This document shows, in pieces, positions 48,922 through 58,600 of a stretch of DNA of 64,000 bases (within the stretch, counting starts at the first letter, position 1; every line of letters begins with the position of its first letter). The translations under genes were made by a program, and so were the position numbers. Location: contig NZ_SSNX01000008.1 in the NCBI RefSeq assembly GCF_004801415.1, forward strand, positions 62,001 through 126,000. Direction: 5' to 3'. The notes below the pieces were generated by a model, which saw only the letters and a list, made by a program, of their open reading frames with translations, did not search any database and had not been told where the DNA came from. The DNA is from Deinococcus sp. KSM4-11 (GTDB taxonomy: Bacteria > Deinococcota > Deinococci > Deinococcales > Deinococcaceae).

Positions 48922-51900
48922 TCAGCGGATGGTCGCCTGGAAGCAGACGGTCACGGTCTCCCCGGCCGTCACGGTTCCCAGGTTCACGTTCAGGTTCGTG
49001 CCGGTCAGGGTGGCCACGTCACTCTTCAGGTACGTGGGGGCCGCTGCGCCGCGCGTGACCCTCACGCCGTAGCCGGTGGCCGCCGAGGGCTCGTCGGCGT
49101 CGTAGGCGGTCAGGAGAGCGCTGACGTTGCCGGGCAGCGTGTCCTTGACCAGATAGCCGCTCGTGGCCGTGCCGAGGTCTGCGCCGCCCAGGTTGTGCGC
49201 GGCCAGGCAGTATTCCAGCACCTCGCCGGGCTTCCCACTGCCCGTCGTGCCGAACACGGAGCCCGTGGTGACGTTGCGCACGTTCTTGCTCAGTTCGTTC
49301 AGGATCATGCGGGTCGTCACGGGGGCCGAGGTGTTGTTCGCGGCGGTCGGGTCGCCCGGCAGCGTGGCGGTCGCGGTGTTCTGCACGGTCGGCATGCCGC
49401 CGGTGACCTGCGCGGCGCTGGGGGCGGTGGCCGTGATGGTCAGGGCCTGCTGCGCGCTCGCGCCGATGGACGCCAGCGTCCACGTGACGGTGCGCGAGCC
49501 GCTGTTGTAGATGCCGCCGTTGCTGGCGCTCACGAAGGTCAGGCCGCTGGCCAGCGTGTCCGTCACGGTATAGGCGGCGGCGGGCGCAGCGGTGGTGTTC
49601 GTGACGGTGATGGTGTAGGTGAGGGTATCGCCGGGGGCGGCGAACGCAGGCCCGGACTTGGCGGTCGCGAGGTCCGCGCCGGCCGGCACGGTCACGGTGA
49701 TGGTGGCCGCGTTGCTCGTCACGCCCAGGAAGTCCTTCACCGTGTAGGGAATGCTGCTGGTGCCGGTCACGAAGCCGGCCGCCGGCGTGAAGGTCACGTT
49801 GCCACTGGCATCGACCGTGTACGTGCCCTTGCCCGGGTCGGTGAAGGTGGTCTGCGTGCCGGACGTGGCCGGATCGAGATCCACGGTGGCCGGGTTCACG
49901 GGGCCGGTGTCGTTGTTCGTGATGTTGAAGGTCACGGGCACGAGCGGGTTGGTGGCCGCCGTGTCGTTGTTCGCCACCGGCGGCTCACGGGTGTCAGTGT
50001 CGGTCGCCGTGTTGTTCGCCGTGTTCGAATCGGTGACGCTGCCGGGGGCCGTGACGGTCGCCGTGTTCACCAGGCTGCCGCTCGCGTACCCGGTCGGCAC
50101 CGTGATCGTGACCGTGTAGGTCACGGTCGCGCCCGGCGCGAGGGTCACGGTGTCGCTCAGCGCGCCGGACTTCGTGCCGGTCACGGTCGTGGTCGCGCCG
50201 CCGCTGGCCGTGGCCGTATAGCTCATGTTCGCCGCGGCGATGCCGCTGGGCAGCGGATCGTTGACCGTCGCCCCAGTGGCGGTGGACGGCCCGGCGTTGC
50301 TGACCACGACCGTGTACGTCAGGACACTGCCCACATGGAAGGTGGTCACGCCGTCCGTTTTCGTGATGCTGAGGTCGGCGGCAGGAGTGATGGTGGTGGG
50401 ATCGCTGGCGGCGTCGTTGGTGGTGTTGGTCTGGCCCCCGCCACTGACGGCGGCGGTGTTGGTGACGGTGGCCGCGGCGGTGGAGCTGACACTGACGGTA
50501 ACGGTGATGACGGGGTAGGAATTGCCGGCGGTCAGCACATCGCTGCGGGTACAGGTCAGGGTACCGAGGGTGCAGGTCCAGCCGGTGCCACTGATCGCCG
50601 TGGTGCTCAGGCCCGTCGGCAGGGTGTCGGTCACACTGACCGTGCCGCTGGTGGAGCCGAGCCCACTGTTGGCGACGGTGAGGGTGTAAGTCTTGCCGGT
50701 GTCGCCCTGCGACCACGTACCGCTGTGTGTCTTGGTGATCGTCAGATCGGCGACAGGCGTGACGGTGTCGGTGTCGGTGGCGGAGTTGTTGCCGGGAGTG
50801 GCATCGGTCGTGCCGCTGGGCACGGCAATGGTGGCGGTGTTCGCCACGCTGCCACTCACGGCTGTGACACTGGCCGTGACGGTGAGTTCGTAGAATTGCC
50901 CGCTGGCGATGGCCGGCAGGGCGTATCCGGCCTGAAGCTGCGTGATGGTGGGGGTGGTGCCGGCCGAGCACTGACCGGGCGTGCCGGAGCAGGCGACGGC
51001 GGTCTTGCTCAGTCCGGTGGCGGCGGCGTCGGTGAGGATTGCGCCGGTGACGCTGCTGGGGCCGTTGTTCGTCACCCGTACCGTGTAAGTGGTGGTGCTA
51101 CCCGCCGTGACACTCGCCACACCGTCGGTTTTGGTGACGGCCAGGTCGGCGACCGGGTTGATGATGTCCGTGTCTGAGACGGTGCCAGTCGGAGTGGGAT
51201 CGACCGTGCCGCCGGGCAGCGTGGCCGTGACGCTGTTCGTGACGCTCCCACTGACGGCGGTGACGCTGGCGGGCACCGTCAGGGTAATGGAGCCGCCGGC
51301 GGGCAGGGTGGCCATCGTCAGGCCGGTTTCCAGGGTGAGGGTCGTCACGAGCGGGCACGCAGCTCCGCCAGCGGCGACGCAGCTGATGCCAGTCTTGAGC
51401 AGGCCCGTGGCGGCGGGATCGGTCAGCACCGTGTTGTTCGCGCTGGACGGCCCGTTGTTGGTGAGGGTGAGGGTGTAGGTGGTGGAGCTGCCCGGAGTGA
51501 CACTGCTCACCCCATCGGTCTTGGTGAGGGTGAGGTCGGCGACGGGCGTGACGGTGTCGGTGTCGGTGGCCGCGTTGTTGCCAGCCGTGGGATCGGTGGT
51601 GCCACTCGGCACGGCGATGGTGGCGACGTTCGCCACACTTCCGCTCGTGGCGCTCACGCTGGCGGTGACGGTCAGCTCGTAGAACTGGCCGTTGGCCAGA
51701 GCTGGCAGGGCGTACCCAGCCTGGAGTTGCGCGACGGTCGGAGGCGTCGAGCACTGACTGGGCGTGCCCGAGCAGGCTACGGCGGTCTTGGTCAGCCCCG
51801 TGGCGACGGCGTCGGTGAGGATCGCGCCGGTCACGGAACTGGCGCCGTTGTTCGTCACGCGGATGGTGTACGTGGTCGTACCACCCGCGTTCACGCTGGC

Positions 51901-54900
51901 GACGCCGTCGGTCTTGGTGACGGCCAGGTCGGCGGCGGGAGTGATGGAGGTGGGATCGCTGGCAGTGTCGTTGGTGGTGTTGGTCTGGCCCCCGCCACTG
52001 ACGGCGGCGGTGTTGGTGACCGTGGCGGCGGCGGTGGAACTGACGGTGACGGTGACGGTGATGACGGGGTAGGAGCTGCCGGCAGTCAGGGCGTCGCTGC
52101 GGGTGCAGGTCAGGGTGCCGAGGGTGCAGGTCCAGCCGGTGCCACTGATCGCCGTGGCCGTCAAGCCTGTCGGCAGCGTATCGGTGACCGTCACGGTGCC
52201 GCTGGTGGTGCTCCCACCACTGTTGGATGCGGTGAGGGTGTAGGTCTTGCCGGTGTCACCCTGCGACCATGTGCCGCTGTGCGTCTTGGTCACGGTCAGA
52301 TCTGGCTTGAGCGTGTTGGTGAAGGTGCAGACGATGGCCGTGTCGGCCGCACCGACGGTGAGCGTGCTGCCGCTCAGACCGGACGTTCCGGTGCAGGCCA
52401 GGCCGGTGGCATAGCTGGCCGCGCTACCCACGTTGAAGGTCTCGACGAGGGTACCGGTATCGCCGGCATACACCGTGACGGCGGTGCCCGTGTCCGTCTG
52501 GGTGGCGGCGCTGGCCACGGTCGAGACGGGCGTGCTGGCGTTGTTCGTCAGGCCGCTGCTCGACAGCGTGACCCGGTCGCCGATCATGCTGAGGGCTGAC
52601 CAGGTGTTCTTCAGCGTCAGGGTGACGCTCTTGCGGGTGTTGGTGTACGTGCAGACGATGGCCGTATCGGCGGCGCCGACCGTCAGGGTCGATCCAGTCA
52701 GGCCGGAGGTGCCCGTGCAGGCCAGGGCTGTGGTGTAGTTGGCGGCGTTGCCGGTGGTGAAGGTCTCGCCGGGCAGCGTGATGGCCTCACCCGCGTAGAC
52801 CGTCACGCTGCCGCCGCTGACGCTGTTGCCCGCTGCGGTGGCGGTCGCGACGACGCTGGCATTGTTGATCGCGCCGGTCGTCGTCACGGTGATGGCGTCA
52901 CCGGAGAGACTATTGGCCGCCCAGGTCTTCTTGAGGTTCAGCGTGGCGCTCTTGCGGGTGTTGGTGAAGGTGCAGCTCAGGGCGTCGCCGGGAACGGGAG
53001 TCACGGTGAAGCTGGTGCCCGCGCCGCTGGGTGTCTGGCCGCCCGAGAGGGTATTCGTGCAGGCGTAGGTGCTGGTGTAGTTCGCCAGCGTAGTGGTACC
53101 CGACGCCGTTTCGGACAGGGTGTAGGCCGTGCCCACGGTCGCCGGGTTGAGGGTGAAGGCGGCGCTGGTCACGCTGCTGCCCGTGCCGGTGGTGGTCACG
53201 CTGGTGCCGCCGATGCTCAGGGTGAACTGGTCTGTGTTCGCCACGCGCCCGCCACTGGCCAGCGCTTTTTGCAGGCTGAGGGTGGCAGGCGTGACGGTGT
53301 CGGTGTCGGTGGCCGAGTTGTTGCCGGGAGTGGGGTCGGTGGTGCCACTCGGTACGGCGATGGTGGCGGTGTTCGCCACGCTCCCACTCACGGCTGTGAC
53401 GCTGGTGGTGACCGTCAGTTCATAGAACTGCCCGCTGGCGATGGATGGCAGAGAATACCCAGTCTGGAGTTGCGCGACGGTCGGAGGGGTCGAGCACTGA
53501 CCGGGCGTGCCCGAGCAGGCCACGGCGGTCTTGCTCAGCCCAGTGGCGGCGGCATCTGTCAGAGTCGCGCCAGTCACACTACTGGGTCCGTTGTTCGTCA
53601 CCCGTACCGTGTAAGTGGTGGTACCACCTGCGTTCACGCTGGCGACACCATCCGTTTTCGTGATGGCGAGGTCGGCGGCGGGCGTGACCGTCACGTCCTC
53701 GGCCGTGCTGCTTCCGGAGGCATAGTTACTGCCGCCGACCGTGCCGCCGTCCACGCGCACGCCGCCCGGCGAGACGGTCTGCGTGCCCGTGCGGGTGGGA
53801 TCGCTGTAGGTGACGGTCGCCGGGTTCTGGTACGTGCCGGGCGTCGCCGAGTTCAGGGCAGCAGCGAAGGTCAGGGAGACGCTGCCGCCCGTGGGGATGT
53901 AGAAGCTGGCAGCGCTGGCTCCGCCGGGCGTCCCAAAGGTCACGGCGGTCGTGCCGCTACCGGTGACGCTGGCCGGTCCGCTGGCTCCGCCGCTGTAGGT
54001 CGGAGTAATCGCGGTACCCGTATAGGCCAGCGGGCTGGGCAGCGCGTCCGTGATGGCCGCGCCGATCACGCCACCGCCGGTATTGCTGACCGTTACGGTG
54101 TACGTGGCGGCCGTATCCACGCTCTGCACGCGGCTCGGCGTGCTGGTGGTCTTGGTGACGGTCAGGGCCGCAAAGCAGCTGCTGGAACCAGCCGCGCCGG
54201 GAATGGTCGTGGGCGTAGCGGTGGTGACCAGTGTCCCGGCTGAGCCAGCGATGGCGCCGAAGGTGGTGCCGTCCGTCCCGCCGGCCGCCGTGGTGCCGGC
54301 GGCGCCCCCATTGCGCTGCACGGTGGCCGGACCACTTCCGGACAGCACGATGGCGCCGCCGCCGCCGCCGCCGCCTGGGCCGTGGGGTGCACCGCCGCCG
54401 GTGTTGGTTCCGCCCGCGCCCCCGTTCGCGTAGATCGACAGGGTCGCGGGGAGGGCCGCACTGGACGTGACCAGTACCGTGCCGCCGCCGCCGCCACCGC
54501 CCGAGCCGTCGTTCAGGACGGTGTTGTTCGCGTCAGCGCCATTGGCCGTGATGCTGCCCGTACCGCTGATGCTCCCGGCCCGCACCAGCACCAGGCCGCC
54601 CCCGGCGGCGCCGCTGCTGGCGAAGCCACTGGCGGGCGTGCCCGTCGCGTTGTTGGTCGTGCCGGCCCCACCCCCGCCGCCCATAACCAGGGCGGTTGCA
54701 GTCGGTGTCACACCGCTGCCGCCGCGCCCCCCGATATCTGACTGGGAACTCCAGGTGCGCCCGCCCTTGCCGCCGGCGCCGGCGCCGGAACCGCCGCCAC
54801 CGCCGCTGTTCTGGTCGTTCGCGGTGGGATTGCCGTCGGTACCGCCGCCCCCGGCGTTGCCCGGCGCGCCCTGCGCGGAACTGCCGTTGGGGTAGCCCTC

Positions 54901-55698
54901 CACGGTGGTGTCCAGCAGCGCGCCCGTATTGTTGAGGTACCGGGGCGTTCCGGCGATGCCCTCACCCTTCTGGGCGTGGAAGGCGTTGGTGGCCAGGTTG
55001 CGGTAGTCGGTGTTGGTGCCACCAGTGCCGCCTGACAGGCCCCGGCCGCCGCCACCGCGAAAGCCCAGGCCGCTCACGGTGATGGTGCCCGAGTTCAGGC
55101 CCAGCGAGCCGGCCACGTCGATGGCAACGACACCGCCGCTCGTGCCATTCCACGCGGGGGCGCTCAGGGCCGCCCCCAGGGTCGCGCTGCTGTACTGCGG
55201 GACGCGGATGATCTGGAAGCGCTTGGCCCCGCTGGTGGTCGTGTATGCGCTGTCCGTGTAGCTGTTGATCAGGCCGCCGCCACTGCCGTCGCCCTTGATG
55301 TTGACGCTGCCGCCGCCACTTGCTGAGGACGTGGCCACGACGTACTCGTACTTCCCGGCGCCCACGGCCGTGGCACCGGTGCCGTTGGTACCGCCCGCCC
55401 CATACGCACTGGTGTTGGTCGCGTTCAGGGTGGCGTCCTGCATCTGCACGACCACCAACAGGTCGCCCGGCGTGATCTGGGTGCTACTACCGGTACTGGT
55501 GCCCAGGCTCAGGCTGGTGGCCCCGGCTGCCGCGCTGGCTGCGCCGGGGTAGTACGTGTTGACCACGCCGGTCAGGCTGCTGCCCACGCCATCCTTGCCT
55601 GGCGTGGGGCAGATCAGGGCGGCGGCGGACGAACTCAGCAGGGCGGCCAGCAGGAGCGTTGGACGCTGGTACAGGTGGCTCAAGAAGATGCGATTCAC
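48922..55698 (-). CDS. Giant exported Gly-rich and DUF11-repeat surface protein
   Basis: 2258 residues. GTG start at 55698 overlaps the stop of the barrel gene (GTGA); upstream in-frame sequence lies inside that gene. Signal peptide about 1-27. Residues about 100-505 are extremely Gly-rich with runs of GGGGGG, resembling beta-helical or PE_PGRS-like stretches. Then come at least eight DUF11/Ig-like modules, including near-identical copies at about 673-803, 1253-1383 and 1515-1644, prealbumin-like modules ending CTFTNTRK (about 806-1130), a cadherin-like PPVANNDTAATNPLVPVTFNITNNDTG module (about 1904-2003) and a final DUF11-type domain. No LPxTG or autotransporter barrel is present. It is probably displayed at the cell surface with its two upstream partners. 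Confidence 0.85.
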   Translation of the reverse strand: MNRIFLSHLYQRPTLLLAALLSSSAAALICPTPGKDGVGSSLTGVVNTYYPGAASAAAGATSLSLGTSTGSSTQITPGDLLVVVQMQDATLNATNTSAYGAGGTNGTGATAVGAGKYEYVVATSSASGGGSVNIKGDGSGGGLINSYTDSAYTTTSGAKRFQIIRVPQYSSATLGAALSAPAWNGTSGGVVAIDVAGSLGLNSGTITVSGLGFRGGGGRGLSGGTGGTNTDYRNLATNAFHAQKGEGIAGTPRYLNNTGALLDTTVEGYPNGSSAQGAPGNAGGGGTDGNPTANDQNSGGGGGSGAGAGGKGGRTWSSQSDIGGRGGSGVTPTATALVMGGGGGAGTTNNATGTPASGFASSGAAGGGLVLVRAGSISGTGSITANGADANNTVLNDGSGGGGGGGTVLVTSSAALPATLSIYANGGAGGTNTGGGAPHGPGGGGGGGAIVLSGSGPATVQRNGGAAGTTAAGGTDGTTFGAIAGSAGTLVTTATPTTIPGAAGSSSCFAALTVTKTTSTPSRVQSVDTAATYTVTVSNTGGGVIGAAITDALPSPLAYTGTAITPTYSGGASGPASVTGSGTTAVTFGTPGGASAASFYIPTGGSVSLTFAAALNSATPGTYQNPATVTYSDPTRTGTQTVSPGGVRVDGGTVGGSNYASGSSTAEDVTVTPAADLAITKTDGVASVNAGGTTTYTVRVTNNGPSSVTGATLTDAAATGLSKTAVACSGTPGQCSTPPTVAQLQTGYSLPSIASGQFYELTVTTSVTAVSGSVANTATIAVPSGTTDPTPGNNSATDTDTVTPATLSLQKALASGGRVANTDQFTLSIGGTSVTTTGTGSSVTSAAFTLNPATVGTAYTLSETASGTTTLANYTSTYACTNTLSGGQTPSGAGTSFTVTPVPGDALSCTFTNTRKSATLNLKKTWAANSLSGDAITVTTTGAINNASVVATATAAGNSVSGGSVTVYAGEAITLPGETFTTGNAANYTTALACTGTSGLTGSTLTVGAADTAIVCTYTNTRKSVTLTLKNTWSALSMIGDRVTLSSSGLTNNASTPVSTVASAATQTDTGTAVTVYAGDTGTLVETFNVGSAASYATGLACTGTSGLSGSTLTVGAADTAIVCTFTNTLKPDLTVTKTHSGTWSQGDTGKTYTLTASNSGGSTTSGTVTVTDTLPTGLTATAISGTGWTCTLGTLTCTRSDALTAGSSYPVITVTVTVSSTAAATVTNTAAVSGGGQTNTTNDTASDPTSITPAADLAVTKTDGVASVNAGGTTTYTIRVTNNGASSVTGAILTDAVATGLTKTAVACSGTPSQCSTPPTVAQLQAGYALPALANGQFYELTVTASVSATSGSVANVATIAVPSGTTDPTAGNNAATDTDTVTPVADLTLTKTDGVSSVTPGSSTTYTLTLTNNGPSSANNTVLTDPAATGLLKTGISCVAAGGAACPLVTTLTLETGLTMATLPAGGSITLTVPASVTAVSGSVTNSVTATLPGGTVDPTPTGTVSDTDIINPVADLAVTKTDGVASVTAGSTTTYTVRVTNNGPSSVTGAILTDAAATGLSKTAVACSGTPGQCSAGTTPTITQLQAGYALPAIASGQFYELTVTASVTAVSGSVANTATIAVPSGTTDATPGNNSATDTDTVTPVADLTITKTHSGTWSQGDTGKTYTLTVANSGLGSTSGTVSVTDTLPTGLSTTAISGTGWTCTLGTLTCTRSDVLTAGNSYPVITVTVSVSSTAAATVTNTAAVSGGGQTNTTNDAASDPTTITPAADLSITKTDGVTTFHVGSVLTYTVVVSNAGPSTATGATVNDPLPSGIAAANMSYTATASGGATTTVTGTKSGALSDTVTLAPGATVTYTVTITVPTGYASGSLVNTATVTAPGSVTDSNTANNTATDTDTREPPVANNDTAATNPLVPVTFNITNNDTGPVNPATVDLDPATSGTQTTFTDPGKGTYTVDASGNVTFTPAAGFVTGTSSIPYTVKDFLGVTSNAATITVTVPAGADLATAKSGPAFAAPGDTLTYTITVTNTTAAPAAAYTVTDTLASGLTFVSASNGGIYNSGSRTVTWTLASIGASAQQALTITATAPSAAQVTGGMPTVQNTATATLPGDPTAANNTSAPVTTRMILNELSKNVRNVTTGSVFGTTGSGKPGEVLEYCLAAHNLGGADLGTATSGYLVKDTLPGNVSALLTAYDADEPSAATGYGVRVTRGAAAPTYLKSDVATLTGTNLNVNLGTVTAGETVTVCFQATIR
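50383..50752 (-). repeat. Intragenic repeat B, copy 2
   Basis: About 370 nt coding the module that begins DLTITKTHSGTWSQGDTGKT and ends TNTTNDAASDPTTITP; near-identical to 51938-52307. Confidence 0.8.
50765..51152 (-). repeat. Intragenic repeat A, copy 3
   Basis: About 390 nt coding DLAVTKTDGVASVTAGSTTT to GNNSATDTDTVTP; close to copies at 51550-51937 and 53290-53680. Confidence 0.8.
51550..51937 (-). repeat. Intragenic repeat A, copy 2
   Basis: About 390 nt coding DLAVTKTDGVASVNAGGTTT to GNNAATDTDTVTP, directly after repeat B copy 1 in the protein. Confidence 0.8.
51938..52307 (-). repeat. Intragenic repeat B, copy 1
   Basis: About 370 nt coding the DLTVTKTHSGTWSQGDTGKT module; long identical stretches with 50383-50752. 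Confidence 0.8.
53290..53680 (-). repeat. Intragenic repeat A, copy 1
   Basis: About 390 nt coding DLAITKTDGVASVNAGGTTT to GNNSATDTDTVTP, the first of three close copies. Confidence 0.8.
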
Positions 55699-58600
55699 GG
55701 CTGGCCCCCCAGGGTCTCGTCGATGGTCAGGTCCAGGCGCAGGTACGCCCCCTGCTTGGTGTAGGCGGTGCCCAGGCCGTCGAAGCCGGCGGGGTTGTAC
55801 CCGGCGGTCAGCCACGTGCCGGGCAGCACGCGCACGCTGCCTTCCAGGCCGTAGCCGAGCTGGGTGGTGCTGCTGCCGGGCTGCGTGATCATGCGGCCCC
55901 ACGCACCGATGCCGAAACGGTTGCCGAAGTAGTACGTGCCGCCCAGGCCGAGCTGCGCGGTGAAACTGTCGGGGTCGCTGAGCAGGGTGCGGGTGTCCAG
56001 GCCGGCGCGCACGGCCCACTGCGGCTGGCGGTATTCGGCGGCTAGGTTGCTGCTGAATTCCGGGGCGGTGCCGGCCAGGGTGCCGGTCACGTAGCGCACG
56101 GTGCCCAGCGAGTTGAAGGCGCTGTTGCGGTAGGCATACCCGACGGCGGCGCGCACCCCGCTCTTGCCCGCCCCGAACTCGGCGAGGCCGTCGGCGGTGA
56201 GGGTCAGGTGGTCATTGAGCTGGCCGCTCACGCCGGCGCGCAGCACCACGCCGAAGCCGGCGGCCCTGCTGGTCACGTCGGTTCCGGCGGTCGCGGTCAC
56301 ACGATCCGTCTTGTAGGTCAGGTCGGCCCCGGCCCCCAGTTCAGTCTGCGCGGCGGCCACGTCATACAGGGCGCTGGCGCGCAGGCCCAGGTTCAGGCGG
56401 TCGCTGAGCGTCAGGGCGGTGCCCACACCGAAGCGGGCGCGGTTGCTCTGGCCGCCGCTGCCCGGCAGGTCGTACGCCAGCTGGTACGTGGTGTTGCCGA
56501 CGCGGTTGTCGAGGCTCAGGGCGGCGCGTTGCCCGGTCTTCCAGTTGATCTCGTCGCGCAGGCTCACGCTCAGGGTGTCGCTCAGGGCGTAGCGGGTGGC
56601 GATGGTCGTGGTCGGGTCGAGGGTGCCGCCCGCCGCGCCCAGCGGCTGCACGTGCGTGACGTCTACGTCGACGGGCGCGTTGTGGTACCCGGCGCCGAGC
56701 ACCACGCCCAGCCCAGCCACGTCGCCAGCTCCGGCGCGCAGGCCCGCGCCGACGCTGAAGGGCGAGAGCCGGTAGTCGGCACGGGCCGTGACGCTGCCGC
56801 CCTGGGCGCGCGCGCTGCCGCTCCCGCTGTCGTGGTACTCGGCCTGGGCGCTGGCGCTGAGATTCGCGGTGAGGGTGCTGGTGGCGTCGATCCCGGCGGT
56901 CAGACCGGGCGTGAAGGGCGTCAGGCCGCCGTACGTGGCGTCCTGGTAGCGGACGCGGGCGGCCACGGTGGTGTCGGCCCCCAGTTTCGCCCCCGCGTCC
57001 AGGCTGGCCTGAATGCCGCCGGAGTAGGCGATCAATCCGTCGGCGTGCAGCGTGCCGTCGTCGTAGGTGGCCCGCGCGCCGGTCGTGACTGCGCTGTCCA
57101 GGCTGACGGCGGCCACGCCCACGCTGTAGTGCTGTCCGGTGACCTTCACCTGCGCCCCGAAGGCGGCCTGGCGCTGGGCCAGCGGATTGGCCAGGCGGTA
57201 ATCGGCGAGCACCACCACGTCGTTCAGGTCGGCATCGACCGGGTCGAGCGCGCGGGCCAGCGTGATGATCCCGGTCTTCAGGTCGAGCAGGTAATCGACG
57301 TTACGGGTGAGCTGAACGCGGCGCAGTTCCTTGCCGGTGCCGCGTTCGCGGGTCACGACGGTCAGGGTCTCGCTGCCGTCCGAGAGGCCACCCTTCGCGA
57401 GCCGCAGCAGGCGCGTGCCTTCCGGGATGACCGTCTCGCCCGTCACGCGGTTCACGGGCACCAGCGCCGCGAAGCCTGAGACCTGCACGTCGCCCTTGGT
57501 GGACGCCGTGAGGGCCGTGAGCTGCTCGCCGACGCTGAGCACGTCGATGGGCAGGGCGCTGCGCTGATACGACGCCCGGAAGCTGGGGTGATCGTAGGTC
57601 AGCGCGACCGGATCGATGCCCTGGAGAGGCACGCTCTCCACCGAGCTGTCGCCGTAGGTGCTGAAGCGATTGAGGGTGTCGCGATCCGTGGGCAGGCCAT
57701 CGGTGTCGGCCACGGCGTACAGCTTGCCGCCGCCCAGCGGGCCCTCGTAGGACGCGCGGGCCTGCACCCGCAGGTCGTCGGCGAGGCTCAGGCTGCCATC
57801 CAGGCCCAGCGTGGCGCTGACCATTCCGACGCCCACGCGGCTGTCGTCCGGGCGCACCTCGAAGGTCAGGTGCTTGACGTCCGTGCCCTGCTGCACGGCG
57901 AGCTTCAGGGTCGTGGGCGTGGCCTGCGGTTGCAGCACCAGTTCGCCCTGCCCGCCGTCCAGGCGCACCTGGTAGCCGCTCTCCGAGGGTTCCCCGTCGG
58001 CCGCGAGGGGTTCCAGGCTGCTGCTCAGGGTCACGCTGGGCTGATCCGTAAGGTTGCCCTGGGCGTCCAGCGTGCGGATCTTCAGACGCAGCGGGCTGCT
58101 GCCATCCGCGATCAGGGCCACCGGCGTCACCTCGGTGCGGACGGTGGCGCCCACCAGCTGCACGGTGATCGTGTCCGGCCCGGCGCTCAGGGTGTTCTTG
58201 CCGGGTTGCAGGCGCACGCCCACGTAGGTCACGCGCTGCGAGCCGTCGGCGGCGGTGCTGACCTCGCCGATCTGGTCGGCCGCGACGGGCTGCCCGTTTA
58301 CACTCAGGGCGCTCTGCTCGCCGGGCGCGACCTGCACCGTCACGCGGATCCGGTCGCGGACACGGATCAGGCTGCCGTCGAGTGGGAAGACGATCCGGCC
58401 CGCGTTCTGGGTGGGCGCGGCCACCGTGTCCAGCGGCAGAGCGGCGTGCAGGTCGGCCATGTCCATCTCGCCTTCGAGCAGCTCACTGCGTTCGCCCTTG
58501 AAGCGGGCCAGCAGGGCGGGCTTGTCCAGCGTGCCCAGCGGGCCGGTGTGGGTCAGCGAGTACGTGACCGCGCCGCGCAGGGCCTGCACGCCCTGGGCGC

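Noticed and set aside
50383..53680. Possible CRISPR array or tandem DNA element from the repeats
   Set aside because: The repeats are 370-390 nt, coding and in frame, and correspond to protein modules; there are no short direct repeats with unique spacers.
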